The notes: a model not told the origin generated them from the sequence alone. A stretch of 64,000 bases of DNA from DATDPM01 sp041498815 (GCA_041498815.1 JBGQJC010000007.1:9065-73064), one strand, 5' to 3'. Positions 15,381 through 24,994 are shown, numbered from the stretch's first letter. Translations and numbers: made by a program.

Positions 15381-17276
15381 ATGAGCGCAATTCTGCTCGT
15401 CTCTTTGGCTGTTCGCATCGCGGCACTCGGCTGGTGCCTGGTCGTCTGGCGCCGCGTCAAAGATTGGCGCATCGGTATCATCGCCGCCATTTTCTTACTG
15501 ATGGCGTCGCGCCAATCGTTTACGGCGTTCGGCACGCCGCGCATCTGGCCGTTCACGGCGGTGGAAGACTCCGCCGAAATTCCCGGATTGATCGTCGGTG
15601 TCGCCACCCTGATCCTCGTGATCATCATGGGGCGCATGATCGCGAGCCGGGATCATGCAACCGCGGAGCTCATCGCCGCGAACAAACAACTGCGCGATGA
15701 AATCGTTGCCCGCGAACAGGCCCAGGATCGGCTTCGCGAAAGCGGGCGCATGCTCGCGACCTTGATGCGGAACTTGCCCGGCATGGTTTATCGCTGCCGC
15801 AACGACCGCGACTGGACGGTGGAATTCGTCAGCGAGGGCTGCCGGTCGCTCACCGGCTACGACCCGGCCGATCTCATTGGAAACCGCAATATTTCATTCA
15901 ACGAGCTCATCCATCCCGATGACCGCGAGTCGGTATGGTCCGAGGTCCAGGCCGCGCTGACCGAATCGCGCCCGTTCCAGCAAACCTATCGCATCCGCAC
16001 CGCGTCGGGCGAAGAAAAATGGGTTTGGGAACAGGGTTGCGCCGTACCGTCCGAGGACGGCGAGGGGCGTCTCGAGGGATTCATCACCGACATCACCGAG
16101 AAAAAACTCGTCGAGGATCAGCTACGCCAGGCGCAGAAAATGGAAGTCGTGGGCCAGCTCACCGGGGGGGTTGCCCATGATTTCAACAATCTGCTCTCGG
16201 TCATCATCGGCAATCTCGAACTCGCGGCCGAAGCGGCAGATCCCACAACCGACGTGCGCGATCAGGTGGCGCGCGCGCTCACGGCGGCGGAACGCGGCGC
16301 GACCCTCACGCGCCAACTTCTCGCATTTTCGCGCAAGCAAATCCTGCAGGCGCAGGTCTTGGACCTCAACAAGCTCGTGCCCCGTGCGGTCGAGCTGTTG
16401 CATCAGGCGCTCGGCGAACACATCGAAATCGAGACCGTGCTCGCGGGTGGCTTGTGGAAGACGATGGTGGATCCGGTGCAGCTCGAGCATGCGCTGCTCA
16501 ACCTCGCGGTCAATGCGCGCGATGCCATGCCCGAGGGCGGGCGGCTCACCATCGAAACCTCGAATATCCGGCTCGACGAGGACTACCAGCAGCTCAACTA
16601 CTACGCCCGGCCGGGGCCTTACGTCATGCTCGCGGTGACCGACGCCGGCACCGGCATGCCGCCCGAAGTGGCGGCTCGCGCGTTCGACCCCTTCTTCACC
16701 ACCAAGGAGGTCGGACAGGGAAGCGGGCTCGGCCTTTCCATGGTCTATGGCTTCGTAAAGCAAACGGGCGGGCACATCAAGATCTACAGCGAGATCGAGC
16801 GGGGCACGACCGTGAAAATGTATTTTCCCCGCGCCCACGGCCGGGCGACGCCCGTGCTGGAACGGTCTTCGGGACCGGTGGGCGGGACCGGCGGTGAATC
16901 CATTCTCGTGGTGGAAGACGATCCAGAGGTCCGGCGCCTGGCAAACGAAACCTTGGCCGCTCTCGGCTACCGGGTGACCGAGGCCGCCGATGCGCCGGCG
17001 GCGCTCGCAATCCTGCGCAATACGCCCGGTATCCACCTGCTGTTCACCGATATCGTGCTGCCCGGGGGGATGGACGGGGTCGCACTCGCCGCGGAGGCTC
17101 GCAAAATATCTCCCGCGCTCAAGGTGCTGTTGACGACCGGTTACAGCTACAACGCGGCGGTCCGTAACGGCGACCTCGGCGAGGACATGGAGATTCTGGC
17201 CAAGCCGTACCGCAAGGCCGAGCTCACCCGCAAAATCCGCCGCGTGCTGGGCGAGGAGAACGGCAACGGCGGCTGA
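15381..17276 (+). CDS. PAS-containing hybrid histidine kinase
   Basis: The protein has 631 residues. Three transmembrane segments lie in the first 85 residues (MSAILLVSLAVRIAALGWCL; IGIIAAIFLLMA; LIVGVATLILVIIMG). A short coiled stretch, then a PAS domain at 125-240 (PGMVYRCRND...GFITDITE). The HisKA box GGVAHDFNNLL puts the phosphorylated histidine at 266. HATPase boxes NLAVNARDAMP and GQGSGLGLSMVYGF follow. A C-terminal receiver has Asp557 in FTDIVLP and a lysine in LAKPY. The layout resembles CckA, but it lacks CckA features and has three short helices, so CckA is not claimed. Signal and target unknown; it stands alone within the queuosine genes. Confidence 0.9.
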   Translation: MSAILLVSLAVRIAALGWCLVVWRRVKDWRIGIIAAIFLLMASRQSFTAFGTPRIWPFTAVEDSAEIPGLIVGVATLILVIIMGRMIASRDHATAELIAANKQLRDEIVAREQAQDRLRESGRMLATLMRNLPGMVYRCRNDRDWTVEFVSEGCRSLTGYDPADLIGNRNISFNELIHPDDRESVWSEVQAALTESRPFQQTYRIRTASGEEKWVWEQGCAVPSEDGEGRLEGFITDITEKKLVEDQLRQAQKMEVVGQLTGGVAHDFNNLLSVIIGNLELAAEAADPTTDVRDQVARALTAAERGATLTRQLLAFSRKQILQAQVLDLNKLVPRAVELLHQALGEHIEIETVLAGGLWKTMVDPVQLEHALLNLAVNARDAMPEGGRLTIETSNIRLDEDYQQLNYYARPGPYVMLAVTDAGTGMPPEVAARAFDPFFTTKEVGQGSGLGLSMVYGFVKQTGGHIKIYSEIERGTTVKMYFPRAHGRATPVLERSSGPVGGTGGESILVVEDDPEVRRLANETLAALGYRVTEAADAPAALAILRNTPGIHLLFTDIVLPGGMDGVALAAEARKISPALKVLLTTGYSYNAAVRNGDLGEDMEILAKPYRKAELTRKIRRVLGEENGNGG

Positions 17277-17285
17277 GTCGCAAAG

Positions 17286-17744
17286 TCAGCCGCGCCCGCG
17301 ATAGGGCGGAACACCGGTTTCCGGGATCCACAAGCCGCGCGGCGGCGGCCCCGACCGATAGAACACGTCGATCGGGATGCCGCCCCGCGGGAACCAGTAG
17401 CCGCCGATTCGAAGCCACACGGGCTTGACCGCCGCCGCAATCCGTTCCGCGATCGTGATCGTGCAGTCCTCGTGGAAGGCGCGATGGTTGCGGAACGAGG
17501 CCAGGAACAGCTTCAGCGATTTGCTTTCGAGCAGCAGGCGCCGCGGCACGTAATCGATCACGAAATGGGCGAAATCGGGCTGGCCGGTTATGGGGCACAG
17601 CGCCGTGAACTCCGGGCAGGTGAATCGCACCAGGTATCGGGCGCCCGGCTTCGGGTTCGCAACCGCCTCGAGCCGCGCCTTAGCGGGCGAGGCGGGGAGT
17701 TCTGCCCGCCGGCCCAAGAGCGTGAGTTTTCGGTGCCGCGCCAT
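17286..17744 (-). CDS. queF: NADPH-dependent preQ0 reductase
   Basis: Reduces the nitrile preQ0 to preQ1. It has 152 residues, the short unimodular form. The catalytic cysteine is in FTALCPITGQPDFAHF and the QueF motif in LESKSLKLFLASFRNH, followed by FHED. It lies ten bases after the convergent kinase gene, and is on the same strand as tgt and queA upstream (58 bases), so it is likely part of queA-tgt-queF. Confidence 0.95.
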   Translation of the reverse strand: MARHRKLTLLGRRAELPASPAKARLEAVANPKPGARYLVRFTCPEFTALCPITGQPDFAHFVIDYVPRRLLLESKSLKLFLASFRNHRAFHEDCTITIAERIAAAVKPVWLRIGGYWFPRGGIPIDVFYRSGPPPRGLWIPETGVPPYRGRG

Positions 17745-17802
17745 GGCGCAAGACTAAAAGTGCGTGGGCGCCCCGCCAAGCGCAATCTAGGGGCCGTGCA
17801 AC

Positions 17803-18921
17803 TCATGAAACCTCGGCCTCGGCCGCCGCGATCGGAAATTCGGCCAGTTTCTTGTCCAAGACGCCGGCCTCGATTCCATCGCGCAACGCCCGCATGAAAT
17901 CCTGGTAGAAGGTCAGGTTGTGTTGGGTCAAAAGCATCACGCCCAGGATTTCCTCCGCCTTGATCAAGTGATGCAGATAGGCGCGCGTAAATCCGCGGCA
18001 CGCGGGACACGAACACCCCCGATCGAGCGGTGCTGCATCATCGGCGTGACGGGCATTGCGCAGATTGAGCATCCCGTCTCTGGTAAAGGCCTGGGCGGTG
18101 CGCCCGGACCGGGTGGGAAGCACGCAGTCGAACATATCGATCCCGCGCTTAACCGCGCCCAGAATATCGGCCGGCCGTCCGGCGCCCATCAGATAGCGGG
18201 GCTTGTCCGCCGGCAGTGCCGGAACGGTCTTGTCCAGAATCCGGAACATCAATTCTTGCCCTTCGCCCACCGCAAGTCCGCCCACCGCATAGCCGTCGAA
18301 TCCGGCCGATGCGAGTGTCGCCGCCGATTGGAGCCTGAGTTCGGGATAGACGCCGCCCTGGACGATTCCGAACAAGGCGTGTTTGGGGCTACTCTTGAAC
18401 GCGGCTTTCGAGCGCTCGGCCCAGCGCAAGGAAAGCTCCATCGACCGGGCCGTCTCTTCGGCCGCCGAGGGATAGGGCGTGCATTCGTCGAACACCATGG
18501 CGATGTCGGCGCCGAGCAGTTGCTGGATTTCGATGGAACGCTCCGGCGACAAATGGTGCTCCGTTCCGTCGATGTGGGAGCGGAAGGTTGCGCCCGATTC
18601 ATCGATATCGCGCAGCTTCGCGAGCGACATGACCTGAAACCCGCCCGAATCGGTCAAGATCGGCCCGGGCCAGTTCATGAACCGGTGCAAGCCGCCCAGA
18701 TTGGCGATGCGCTCGGCGCCGGGGCGCAGCATCAGGTGATAGGCGTTGGCGAGCACGATCTCGGTCCCGGTTTCCCGAAGCGCTTCGGGGGTCATGGCCT
18801 TGACCGTCGCCGCCGTTCCGACCGGCATGAAGGCGGGCGTTTCCACCGTGCCGTGGGCGGTGAAAAGCCGCCCGCGGCGGGCATAACCCTCCGTTTTCAA
18901 GGTCTCGAACCGGAAGGTCAC
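17803..18921 (-). CDS. tgt: tRNA-guanine transglycosylase
   Basis: Exchanges guanine 34 of GUN-anticodon tRNAs for preQ1. The protein has 372 residues. Catalytic aspartates are in ILTDSGGFQVMSL and MFDCVLPTRSGRTAQ; the zinc site is CSCPACRGFTRAYLHHL. The start is GTG at 18921, overlapping the queA stop by four bases (GTGA), so it is translationally coupled with queA. Confidence 0.96.
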   Translation of the reverse strand: MTFRFETLKTEGYARRGRLFTAHGTVETPAFMPVGTAATVKAMTPEALRETGTEIVLANAYHLMLRPGAERIANLGGLHRFMNWPGPILTDSGGFQVMSLAKLRDIDESGATFRSHIDGTEHHLSPERSIEIQQLLGADIAMVFDECTPYPSAAEETARSMELSLRWAERSKAAFKSSPKHALFGIVQGGVYPELRLQSAATLASAGFDGYAVGGLAVGEGQELMFRILDKTVPALPADKPRYLMGAGRPADILGAVKRGIDMFDCVLPTRSGRTAQAFTRDGMLNLRNARHADDAAPLDRGCSCPACRGFTRAYLHHLIKAEEILGVMLLTQHNLTFYQDFMRALRDGIEAGVLDKKLAEFPIAAAEAEVS

Positions 18922-20036
18922 CGCCCGTCCCCGCGATGGATGAGGCAACAGTCGCCGTAGGAATAGAACCGGTATTTTTGCCGGATCGCATGGGCATAAG
19001 CGGCGTGCATGCGCCGGGTGCCGGCAAAGGCGCAAACCAATATGAAAAGCGTCGAACGCGGCAAATGGAAGTTCGTCAGAAGCAGATCGACGATGCGGAA
19101 CCGGAATCTCGGCGTGATGAAGATATCCGTCTCGCCGGCGAACGGGCGCACGCCCAAACCGTCCGCGGCCGCTTCCAAAAGCCGCAACACGGTCGAACCG
19201 ACCGCGACCACGCGCCCGCCTTTGGCCCGCGCTTCGTTGATGATGCGGGCCGCCGTCTCGGAAATATGCCCCGTCTCGCCGTGCATGCGGTGGTCGAGAA
19301 CGTTCTCGGTCTTGACGGGCAGAAAGGTGCCGGCGCCGACGTGAAGCGTCACGGCGGCGGTTTCCACGCCGCGCGCCCGGAGCCTTGCCATCAGCTCCGG
19401 CGTGAAATGCAGCCCGGCAGTGGGCGCCGCGACCGCGCCCGGCGTTTTTGCGAAAATCGTCTGATAGTCGCGCTTGTCGCGCTCATCGGGCGCACGCCGC
19501 CTGGCGATATAGGGCGGTATCGGCATCGCGCCGAATCTTTCAAGCGCCTGGCGGAGCGCTTCGCCGCCGCAGCCGAAGCGAAGCACGATCTCGCCACCGG
19601 CGCATTTTTCCGCGACCACCGCCTCGAAGCCGGGGGCGAATTCGATCCGGTCGCCCTGGCGAAGCCTTTTGGCGGGGCGGGCGAAGGCGCGCCAGGTGGC
19701 GGAGTCCGTTTCCTTATGCAGCGTCACCTCGATCCTGGCCGCGGGCCCGCCGGTTTTGGGGGCCCTCGTCCCCGAAAGCCGCGCTTCGATCACCTTCGTG
19801 TCGTTGAAGACGATCACGTCGTTTGGCGCCAGAAGTTGTGGCAGGTCTGGCACCGCAAGGTCGCCCAAAGCCGCCGCGATTTCGAGCATCCGCGCGGAAT
19901 CGCGCGGCACGGCCGGCCGCCGCGCGATGAGCGATTCCGGCAGCGTGAAATCGAAGTCTTCGATCGGAAGCGCCGCGCTCCGGGCGGTTGCTTGGGGCTC
20001 TGCCGCCGTGGCCGGCCGGCGCGGCAATCCGCTCAT
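18918..20036 (-). CDS. queA: S-adenosylmethionine:tRNA ribosyltransferase-isomerase
   Basis: Transfers and rearranges the ribosyl part of S-adenosylmethionine onto preQ1 in tRNA, forming epoxyqueuosine. Family blocks are IEDFDFTLPESLIARRPA, NDTKVIEARLSG, PTAGLHFTPELM, GAGTFLPVK and LTNFHLPRSTLFILV. The chosen ATG at 20036 overlaps the stop of the gene upstream (ATGA), giving 372 residues; the frame could start nine codons earlier. The segment from residue 2 to 25 is a poorly conserved lead. Confidence 0.95.
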   Translation of the reverse strand: MSGLPRRPATAAEPQATARSAALPIEDFDFTLPESLIARRPAVPRDSARMLEIAAALGDLAVPDLPQLLAPNDVIVFNDTKVIEARLSGTRAPKTGGPAARIEVTLHKETDSATWRAFARPAKRLRQGDRIEFAPGFEAVVAEKCAGGEIVLRFGCGGEALRQALERFGAMPIPPYIARRRAPDERDKRDYQTIFAKTPGAVAAPTAGLHFTPELMARLRARGVETAAVTLHVGAGTFLPVKTENVLDHRMHGETGHISETAARIINEARAKGGRVVAVGSTVLRLLEAAADGLGVRPFAGETDIFITPRFRFRIVDLLLTNFHLPRSTLFILVCAFAGTRRMHAAYAHAIRQKYRFYSYGDCCLIHRGDGR

Positions 20037-21334
20037 CGCCGGTTGCGCGTCTCGGGCCGCCATTCCGAATCGGCGGGAAACAGGCGCGCCGGCAACTCGC
20101 AGGGTGCCATCACGTCGCGCCAGTCCTGGCGGCGGCGGATGATTTCCGGCCCATCCGGCCCGATCAAAACCACCGCCGGGCGGGGCGCCGTGAATTCGGT
20201 CGCCTGCGACAGGGTATAGGCGCCCGCCTCATAGACGATCAGGGGATCGCCCGGGCGAAGCGGCGGCAAAAGAATATTCTCGGCCAGCCGGTCCTCGGGC
20301 ATGCACAACGGGCCGAACACCGCCGTCGGCACGAGCACGCCCGGCAGGGGTTCGGCCGGCGCCAGGGGCCGCGGCGCGCTGCGGCCCATCTGCGGCAGGA
20401 AATTGATTCCGGCGTCCGTCACGACCGCCGGCCCGCTGGCCATCTCTTTGGCCGCCACCACGGTGCAAGCGAGCCGGACGGCCGTATCGACCAGCGCCCG
20501 GCCCGGCTCAAGCACCAGAGCCGGGGCTTCGCCGCCGCTTTCCGCCAATGCTTCCGCAATCGCCTCTGCAAACGGGGCCAGAGGCAGGGCCGCCGGGAAT
20601 CCTCCGCCCAAATCGATCGCGCCGGGGCGAAGCCCGAACTCGGCCGCCTCGCGCTTCAAACCCAAGAGCCCGCGCACGGCGGCGCGATACGGTTCCGGGT
20701 CGCGGTGGTCGGTTCCGGCATGATGGTGCAGCAACTCAAGGCTCAAGACGGGCTTGCCCGCGATCCTCTCGAAGGCGCGGCGCATATCGCGGAGGCCGAA
20801 TCGCGACCATGGTGCCGCTATCTTGCCGAGATCGGCCCTAAGGCCGATGCGGGCGCGGCGCTGCGGCCCGAAACCCGGTTCATCGGCGATGGCGATCGCC
20901 GCCTCGAGTTCGCCTAATCCGTCGACCACCACAAGCGCGCCGTCGCGGAGCGCCGCGCTCAATTCGCCGCGGGTTTTGCCCGGTCCGTTGAAGACGATGT
21001 CGCTGGGTGCGACGCCGAGCGATCGGGCAAGCGCGTATTCCATGCCGGAGACGACCTCGGCCCCGGCGCCTTCCTGGTGCAGAATGGCGCAGAGCGCCGG
21101 CAGGTAGTTGGTCTTGTAAGAATAGGCGATGCGTGGACGAAGCCCGGCAAAGGCGCCGCGAAACGCCCGGTAGCCATGGCGCAGCGCCGTCTCCGACACG
21201 ATGAACAGGGGCGATCCGAACCGGCCGAGCAGCGCCGGCACATTGAGCGCGCCGGATTGCGGCGCCGCGGGGGAATTGGCAAGCGGGTCGAACATCGGGC
21301 CGATCGGATTGCCGCCGCGGGGATGCAGACTCAT
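20033..21334 (-). CDS. Fold-type III PLP-dependent decarboxylase (LysA/ODC-like)
   Basis: The protein has 433 residues. The PLP lysine is in IAYSYKTNYLPALC near residue 73, and the glycine-rich phosphate loop is DLGGGFPAALP. The C-terminal beta domain has the dimer-site cysteine region FGPLCMPEDRL and YEAGAYTLS. This is the diaminopimelate/ornithine decarboxylase fold. The strand that is usually HxGSQ reads LHHHAGTDH here, and the glycine-rich and C-terminal parts are divergent, so it is not safely LysA. Amino-acid substrate unknown. Overlaps queA by four bases, which suggests co-transcription, although no role in queuosine is known. Confidence 0.8.
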   Translation of the reverse strand: MSLHPRGGNPIGPMFDPLANSPAAPQSGALNVPALLGRFGSPLFIVSETALRHGYRAFRGAFAGLRPRIAYSYKTNYLPALCAILHQEGAGAEVVSGMEYALARSLGVAPSDIVFNGPGKTRGELSAALRDGALVVVDGLGELEAAIAIADEPGFGPQRRARIGLRADLGKIAAPWSRFGLRDMRRAFERIAGKPVLSLELLHHHAGTDHRDPEPYRAAVRGLLGLKREAAEFGLRPGAIDLGGGFPAALPLAPFAEAIAEALAESGGEAPALVLEPGRALVDTAVRLACTVVAAKEMASGPAVVTDAGINFLPQMGRSAPRPLAPAEPLPGVLVPTAVFGPLCMPEDRLAENILLPPLRPGDPLIVYEAGAYTLSQATEFTAPRPAVVLIGPDGPEIIRRRQDWRDVMAPCELPARLFPADSEWRPETRNRR

Positions 21335-21377
21335 GCGCGGGGCAGCTTGGCGCGAAGGCGGGCGTCAGGCAAGCGCC

Positions 21378-21746
21378 TCAGCTCGCCAGAACTTCCCGCA
21401 GCTTGGCGAGCCGGATCGGCTTGGTCAGGCGGTTGATGTTGCGCAGCCCATAGGCGTCGCTCAGCTTCTGGGCGCTGTCCAGATACTTCTCGCTGTAGCC
21501 GCTCATGACCAAGACCTTCGCCTGGCAGCCGCGCTTGGCGAGATCGCGCAGCAACTCGATCCCGTCGATGTCGGGCATGACGATGTCGAGCATGATGTGG
21601 GTGGGGTCGAACGACTCATAGGCGGCCTGGAACTCGTCCGCCGAGGCGGTCACGGTCACGGAAAATCCCAACTCTTCCGCGACGGTGCGGATGAATTCGC
21701 CGATGTCCCGTTCGTCGTCGATGACGAGCAGCCGCTTTTCGCTCAC
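21378..21746 (-). CDS. Single-domain response regulator
   Basis: A CheY-like receiver of 122 residues from GTG at 21746, which has GAGG five to six bases before; an ATG at 21812 would add 22 residues. Acidic pair in LLVIDDERDIG, phosphorylated aspartate in IMLDIVMPDIDG, threonine/serine in VLVMSGYSEKY, lysine in RLTKPIR. No output domain. Partner kinase not evident; the hybrid kinase at 15381 is the nearest. Confidence 0.85.
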   Translation of the reverse strand: MSEKRLLVIDDERDIGEFIRTVAEELGFSVTVTASADEFQAAYESFDPTHIMLDIVMPDIDGIELLRDLAKRGCQAKVLVMSGYSEKYLDSAQKLSDAYGLRNINRLTKPIRLAKLREVLAS

Positions 21747-21963
21747 ATTTGCCTCAAAGCCCGGCGCCGATAAGCCGACGCCCGAATCCTCCGGTCCCGC
21801 GAAAAAAACCATGTCCCGCAGCCTGATCCCGGATATGCGGATTCGGGCCTATATTCAAACGGTTACATTGACGGATCGAAATAATCCTACCTTGCCGGCC
21901 GGCCCGGGTAAACCAATAACGGACGGCCGAAGCAAAATCCGGCCGCTTGCCGTCATGCGGCCG

Positions 21964-23124
21964 TCATGTCGCGGTCATGCGGCCGATCAGGCGGCGCAAA
22001 AAATCTTCGCACCGCGCGACTTGGTCGAGTGCGACGAACTCGTCGGGCTTATGGGCCTCGGCGATTCCGCCCGGGCCGCAGACCACGGCCGGGATGCCCG
22101 CTTCGTGGAACAGCCCGGCTTCGGTCCCGAAGCTCACCTTGCCCGCCGAATTCGAGCCCGACAGCGTTTTCGCGAGCTGCGCGATATCCGAATCCTCGGG
22201 CGTGGCAAGACCGGGAAATCCCGACAACGCCTCCCAAGTTATGCCGGCCAGGGGCGAGATGGCCCGCATGTCCGGGACCAATGCGGTATCCGCGTATTCC
22301 CGGACCTCGTCGATCAAATCCTCGGGCGATTCTCCGGGAAGGGTGCGGATTTCGAAATCAAAGATGCATTCCGCGGGCACGATATTGAGCGCGATGCCGC
22401 CCGAAATGGTTCCGGTATGCACGGTGCCGAACGGCGGATCGAATCCGGGATCGCATCGCGCGCGAAGCCTTCGCCCCATCGCCCGCAGATACGTAACGAT
22501 CTCGGCCGCGGTCTCGACCGCGTTCACGCCATAAGGCGCCATCGCCGAATGGCACGCCAATCCGTGCACCAGGCAGCGCATGGCGGCCTTGCCCTTATGG
22601 GCGGTCACCACCTTCATGCCCGTCGGTTCGCCGACGATGCAAGCCATGGGTTTCACGGGCATGCGCGCGAGCGCCGCGATCAAGCCGCGCACGCCCACGC
22701 ATCCGATCTCCTCGTCGTAAGAGAAGGCAAGATGGATCGGCGCCGAAAACTGGGCTTCGACCATCTCGGGAACCAGCGCCAGCGCGACCGCGACAAAGCT
22801 TTTCATGTCGGCGGTGCCGCGCCCGTAAATCTTGCCGTTCTTTTCAACCGCGACGAACGGATCGCTCGACCAGTTCTGGTCATCGACCGGCACCACGTCG
22901 GTATGGCCCGATAGGGCGATGCCGGGCCGGTCCTTGGGCCCGATGGTTGCGAAAAGATTGGCCTTGGTGCCGGTTTCGTCGGGAATCAGAATCGAATCGA
23001 CGCCGAGACCGGCCAAACTGTCGCGCACGAATTCGATGAGCCGCAGGTTCGACTTGCGGCTCACGGTGTCGAAGCCGACCAGGCGGTGGATGAGTTCGAT
23101 GGTGCGGTCGCTCGGGCGGGTCAT
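21964..23124 (-). CDS. argE: Acetylornithine deacetylase
   Basis: An M20 metallopeptidase of 386 residues that removes the acetyl group from N-acetylornithine in arginine synthesis. The metal ligands are in SGHTDVVPVD, GRGTADMKSF, SYDEEIGCVG and near the end EAHKPDEFV. The GTADMKSF and GEPTGMKVVTAHKGK blocks are typical of ArgE. Stands alone on the minus strand, 22 bases after nadK stop-side; may share its transcript. Confidence 0.9.
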   Translation of the reverse strand: MTRPSDRTIELIHRLVGFDTVSRKSNLRLIEFVRDSLAGLGVDSILIPDETGTKANLFATIGPKDRPGIALSGHTDVVPVDDQNWSSDPFVAVEKNGKIYGRGTADMKSFVAVALALVPEMVEAQFSAPIHLAFSYDEEIGCVGVRGLIAALARMPVKPMACIVGEPTGMKVVTAHKGKAAMRCLVHGLACHSAMAPYGVNAVETAAEIVTYLRAMGRRLRARCDPGFDPPFGTVHTGTISGGIALNIVPAECIFDFEIRTLPGESPEDLIDEVREYADTALVPDMRAISPLAGITWEALSGFPGLATPEDSDIAQLAKTLSGSNSAGKVSFGTEAGLFHEAGIPAVVCGPGGIAEAHKPDEFVALDQVARCEDFLRRLIGRMTAT

Positions 23125-23145
23125 GAAGGGCGCTGGACGCTGCGG

Positions 23146-23922
23146 CTAAGGCGTGAACTGTTCCTTGAGGATCCGTTCGGCCAGGTTCTGGTCGGGGTCG
23201 AACAGCAGGGTATGAACCACGCTGCGATCCTCCCGCACCCGGACCTCCGCCACCTCGCGCACCTCGGTGTAATCGGCGACCGCGCTCACGGGCCGCTTAT
23301 CGCTTTCCAACACCTCGAAGGCGACGACGGCGGTGTGGGGCAACAAGGCGCCGCGCCAGCGCCGCGGCCGGAACACGCTGATCGGGGTCAGCGCCAAAAT
23401 CGGCGCGTCCAAGGGCACGATCGGCCCGTGCGCCGACAGGTTATAGGCGGTGGAACCCGCGGGCGTCGCCACCAGGACGCCGTCGCACAGCATCTCCTCC
23501 ATCCGCACCATGCCATCGATGATGATTCGAATCTTCGCGGTCTGGTGCGTCTGGCGCAACAGCGAAACCTCGTTGATGGCGAGCGCCTTGTGCATCTCGC
23601 CGTTGACGCGCCGTGCCTCCATCTGCAGGGGATGAACAACCGCGGGCCGTGCCGCCGCAAGCCGCTCGACCAGGTTCATTTCGTCATAGCGGTTCATCAA
23701 GAATCCGACGCTGCCCAGATTCATCCCGAAGATCGGGACATTGCGCCGCATGTAACGGTGCAGCGTCTCCAGCATCGTGCCGTCGCCGCCGAGCGCCACG
23801 ATGACGTCCGCCTCGTCCGGGTCGCTGTGGGGATAGCGTTTCGTCAGCGCGGCATACGCCTTCTGCGCCAAATCGTTGTTGTTGGCGACGAACGCGATTT
23901 TGCCTATGTCCTTATCCGGCAC
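23146..23922 (-). CDS. nadK: NAD kinase
   Basis: Makes NADP from NAD with ATP. The catalytic loop is VALGGDGTMLE near residue 42, with the second block GVLVATPAGSTAYNLSAHGPIVP. Length 258 is typical of proteobacterial NadK. The start is GTG at 23922, with GGGGG seven bases before. Downstream lies argE. Confidence 0.95.
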   Translation of the reverse strand: MPDKDIGKIAFVANNNDLAQKAYAALTKRYPHSDPDEADVIVALGGDGTMLETLHRYMRRNVPIFGMNLGSVGFLMNRYDEMNLVERLAAARPAVVHPLQMEARRVNGEMHKALAINEVSLLRQTHQTAKIRIIIDGMVRMEEMLCDGVLVATPAGSTAYNLSAHGPIVPLDAPILALTPISVFRPRRWRGALLPHTAVVAFEVLESDKRPVSAVADYTEVREVAEVRVREDRSVVHTLLFDPDQNLAERILKEQFTP

Positions 23923-23992
23923 GAGGATACCCCCAGGTCAGGAGAGAGCGCCGAGTATAACGAAGGATGGGTGCCGCGCCAGCGCCGCCGGG

Positions 23993-24994
23993 CTAGCCGC
24001 CGGTGACGTTCATGTGGCGGGCCAGCGCCGGGCCGGAATGACGGCGGTCGATGACGAAGTCGTGGCCCTTGGGCTTGCGCGAAATGGCCTCGGCGATCGC
24101 CGCGCGCAACGGGTCATCGGAGTCGCTCATGCGAAGCGGCATGCGCAGATCGGCCGCGTCGTCCCGGCCCAGGCACATGTAGAGCGTCCCGGTGCAGGTG
24201 AGGCGGACGCGGTTGCAGGATTCGCAGAAATTATGGGTCAGCGGCGTGATGAATCCGAGCTTGCGCCCGGTTTCCTTCACCACCGCATAGCGCGCGGGGC
24301 CGCCGCTGCGATAATCCGTGTCCTCGAGCGTCCAGCTTCGCGCAAGCCGCGCGCGCACCGTGGAAAGCGGCAGGTATTGGTCGAGGCGGGCGCCAAAGCC
24401 GACTTCGCCCATCGGCATCACCTCGATGAAGGTCAGGTCGAATCCTTGCCCGCCGCACCAGCGCATCAGCGCGTCGAATTCGTCTTCGTTCACGCCCTTG
24501 AGCGCGACCGTATTGATTTTGATCGCGAGCCCGGCGGCTTTCGCGGCGGCGATGCCTTCCATCACCGGCCCAAGCTTGCCCCAGCGCGTCAGGGCGGTGA
24601 ATTTGGCCGCATCGAGCGTATCGAGCGAGACATTGATGCGGCGCACGCCGAGGCGGTAAAGCTCGTCCGCGTATTTGGCAAGCTGGCTGCCGTTGGTGGT
24701 CAGTGTCAGTTCCTGAAGCGTGTTGTCCGTCAAATGCCGCGACAGGCTTTCGACCAGACTCATGATGTTGCGCCGGACCAAAGGCTCGCCGCCGGTCAAG
24801 CGCAGCTTCGTCACCCCGAGCGCTACGAAGGCGCTGCACACCCGGTCCAGCTCTTCGAGGCTCAGGATCTTCGCCTTGGGCAAAAAGCCCATGTCTTCCG
24901 ACATGCAATAGACGCAGCGGAAATCGCAGCGGTCGGTGACCGATACGCGAAGGTAGGTGATCGCGCGGCCGAAGGGATCGACGAGAGGCGCCAT
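23993..24994 (-). CDS. moaA: GTP 3',8-cyclase (molybdenum cofactor)
   Basis: A radical-SAM enzyme that starts molybdopterin synthesis from GTP. The cluster motif is TDRCDFRCVYCM; LTGGEPLVRRNI and TTNGSQLAKYAD follow. The C-terminal cluster is in CESCNRVRLTCTGTLYMCL; the last residues end GPALARHMNVTGG, where the GG tail is required for activity. ATG 24994 gives 333 residues; a GTG six codons upstream is possible. It points to the molybdo-enzyme downstream (29942). Confidence 0.95.
   Translation of the reverse strand: MAPLVDPFGRAITYLRVSVTDRCDFRCVYCMSEDMGFLPKAKILSLEELDRVCSAFVALGVTKLRLTGGEPLVRRNIMSLVESLSRHLTDNTLQELTLTTNGSQLAKYADELYRLGVRRINVSLDTLDAAKFTALTRWGKLGPVMEGIAAAKAAGLAIKINTVALKGVNEDEFDALMRWCGGQGFDLTFIEVMPMGEVGFGARLDQYLPLSTVRARLARSWTLEDTDYRSGGPARYAVVKETGRKLGFITPLTHNFCESCNRVRLTCTGTLYMCLGRDDAADLRMPLRMSDSDDPLRAAIAEAISRKPKGHDFVIDRRHSGPALARHMNVTGG

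Noticed and set aside
15381..17276. Identity of the hybrid kinase as CckA
   Set aside because: Domain order is similar but the HisKA box context and membrane part differ from CckA, and it lies away from chpT and ctrA. Left as an unnamed hybrid kinase.
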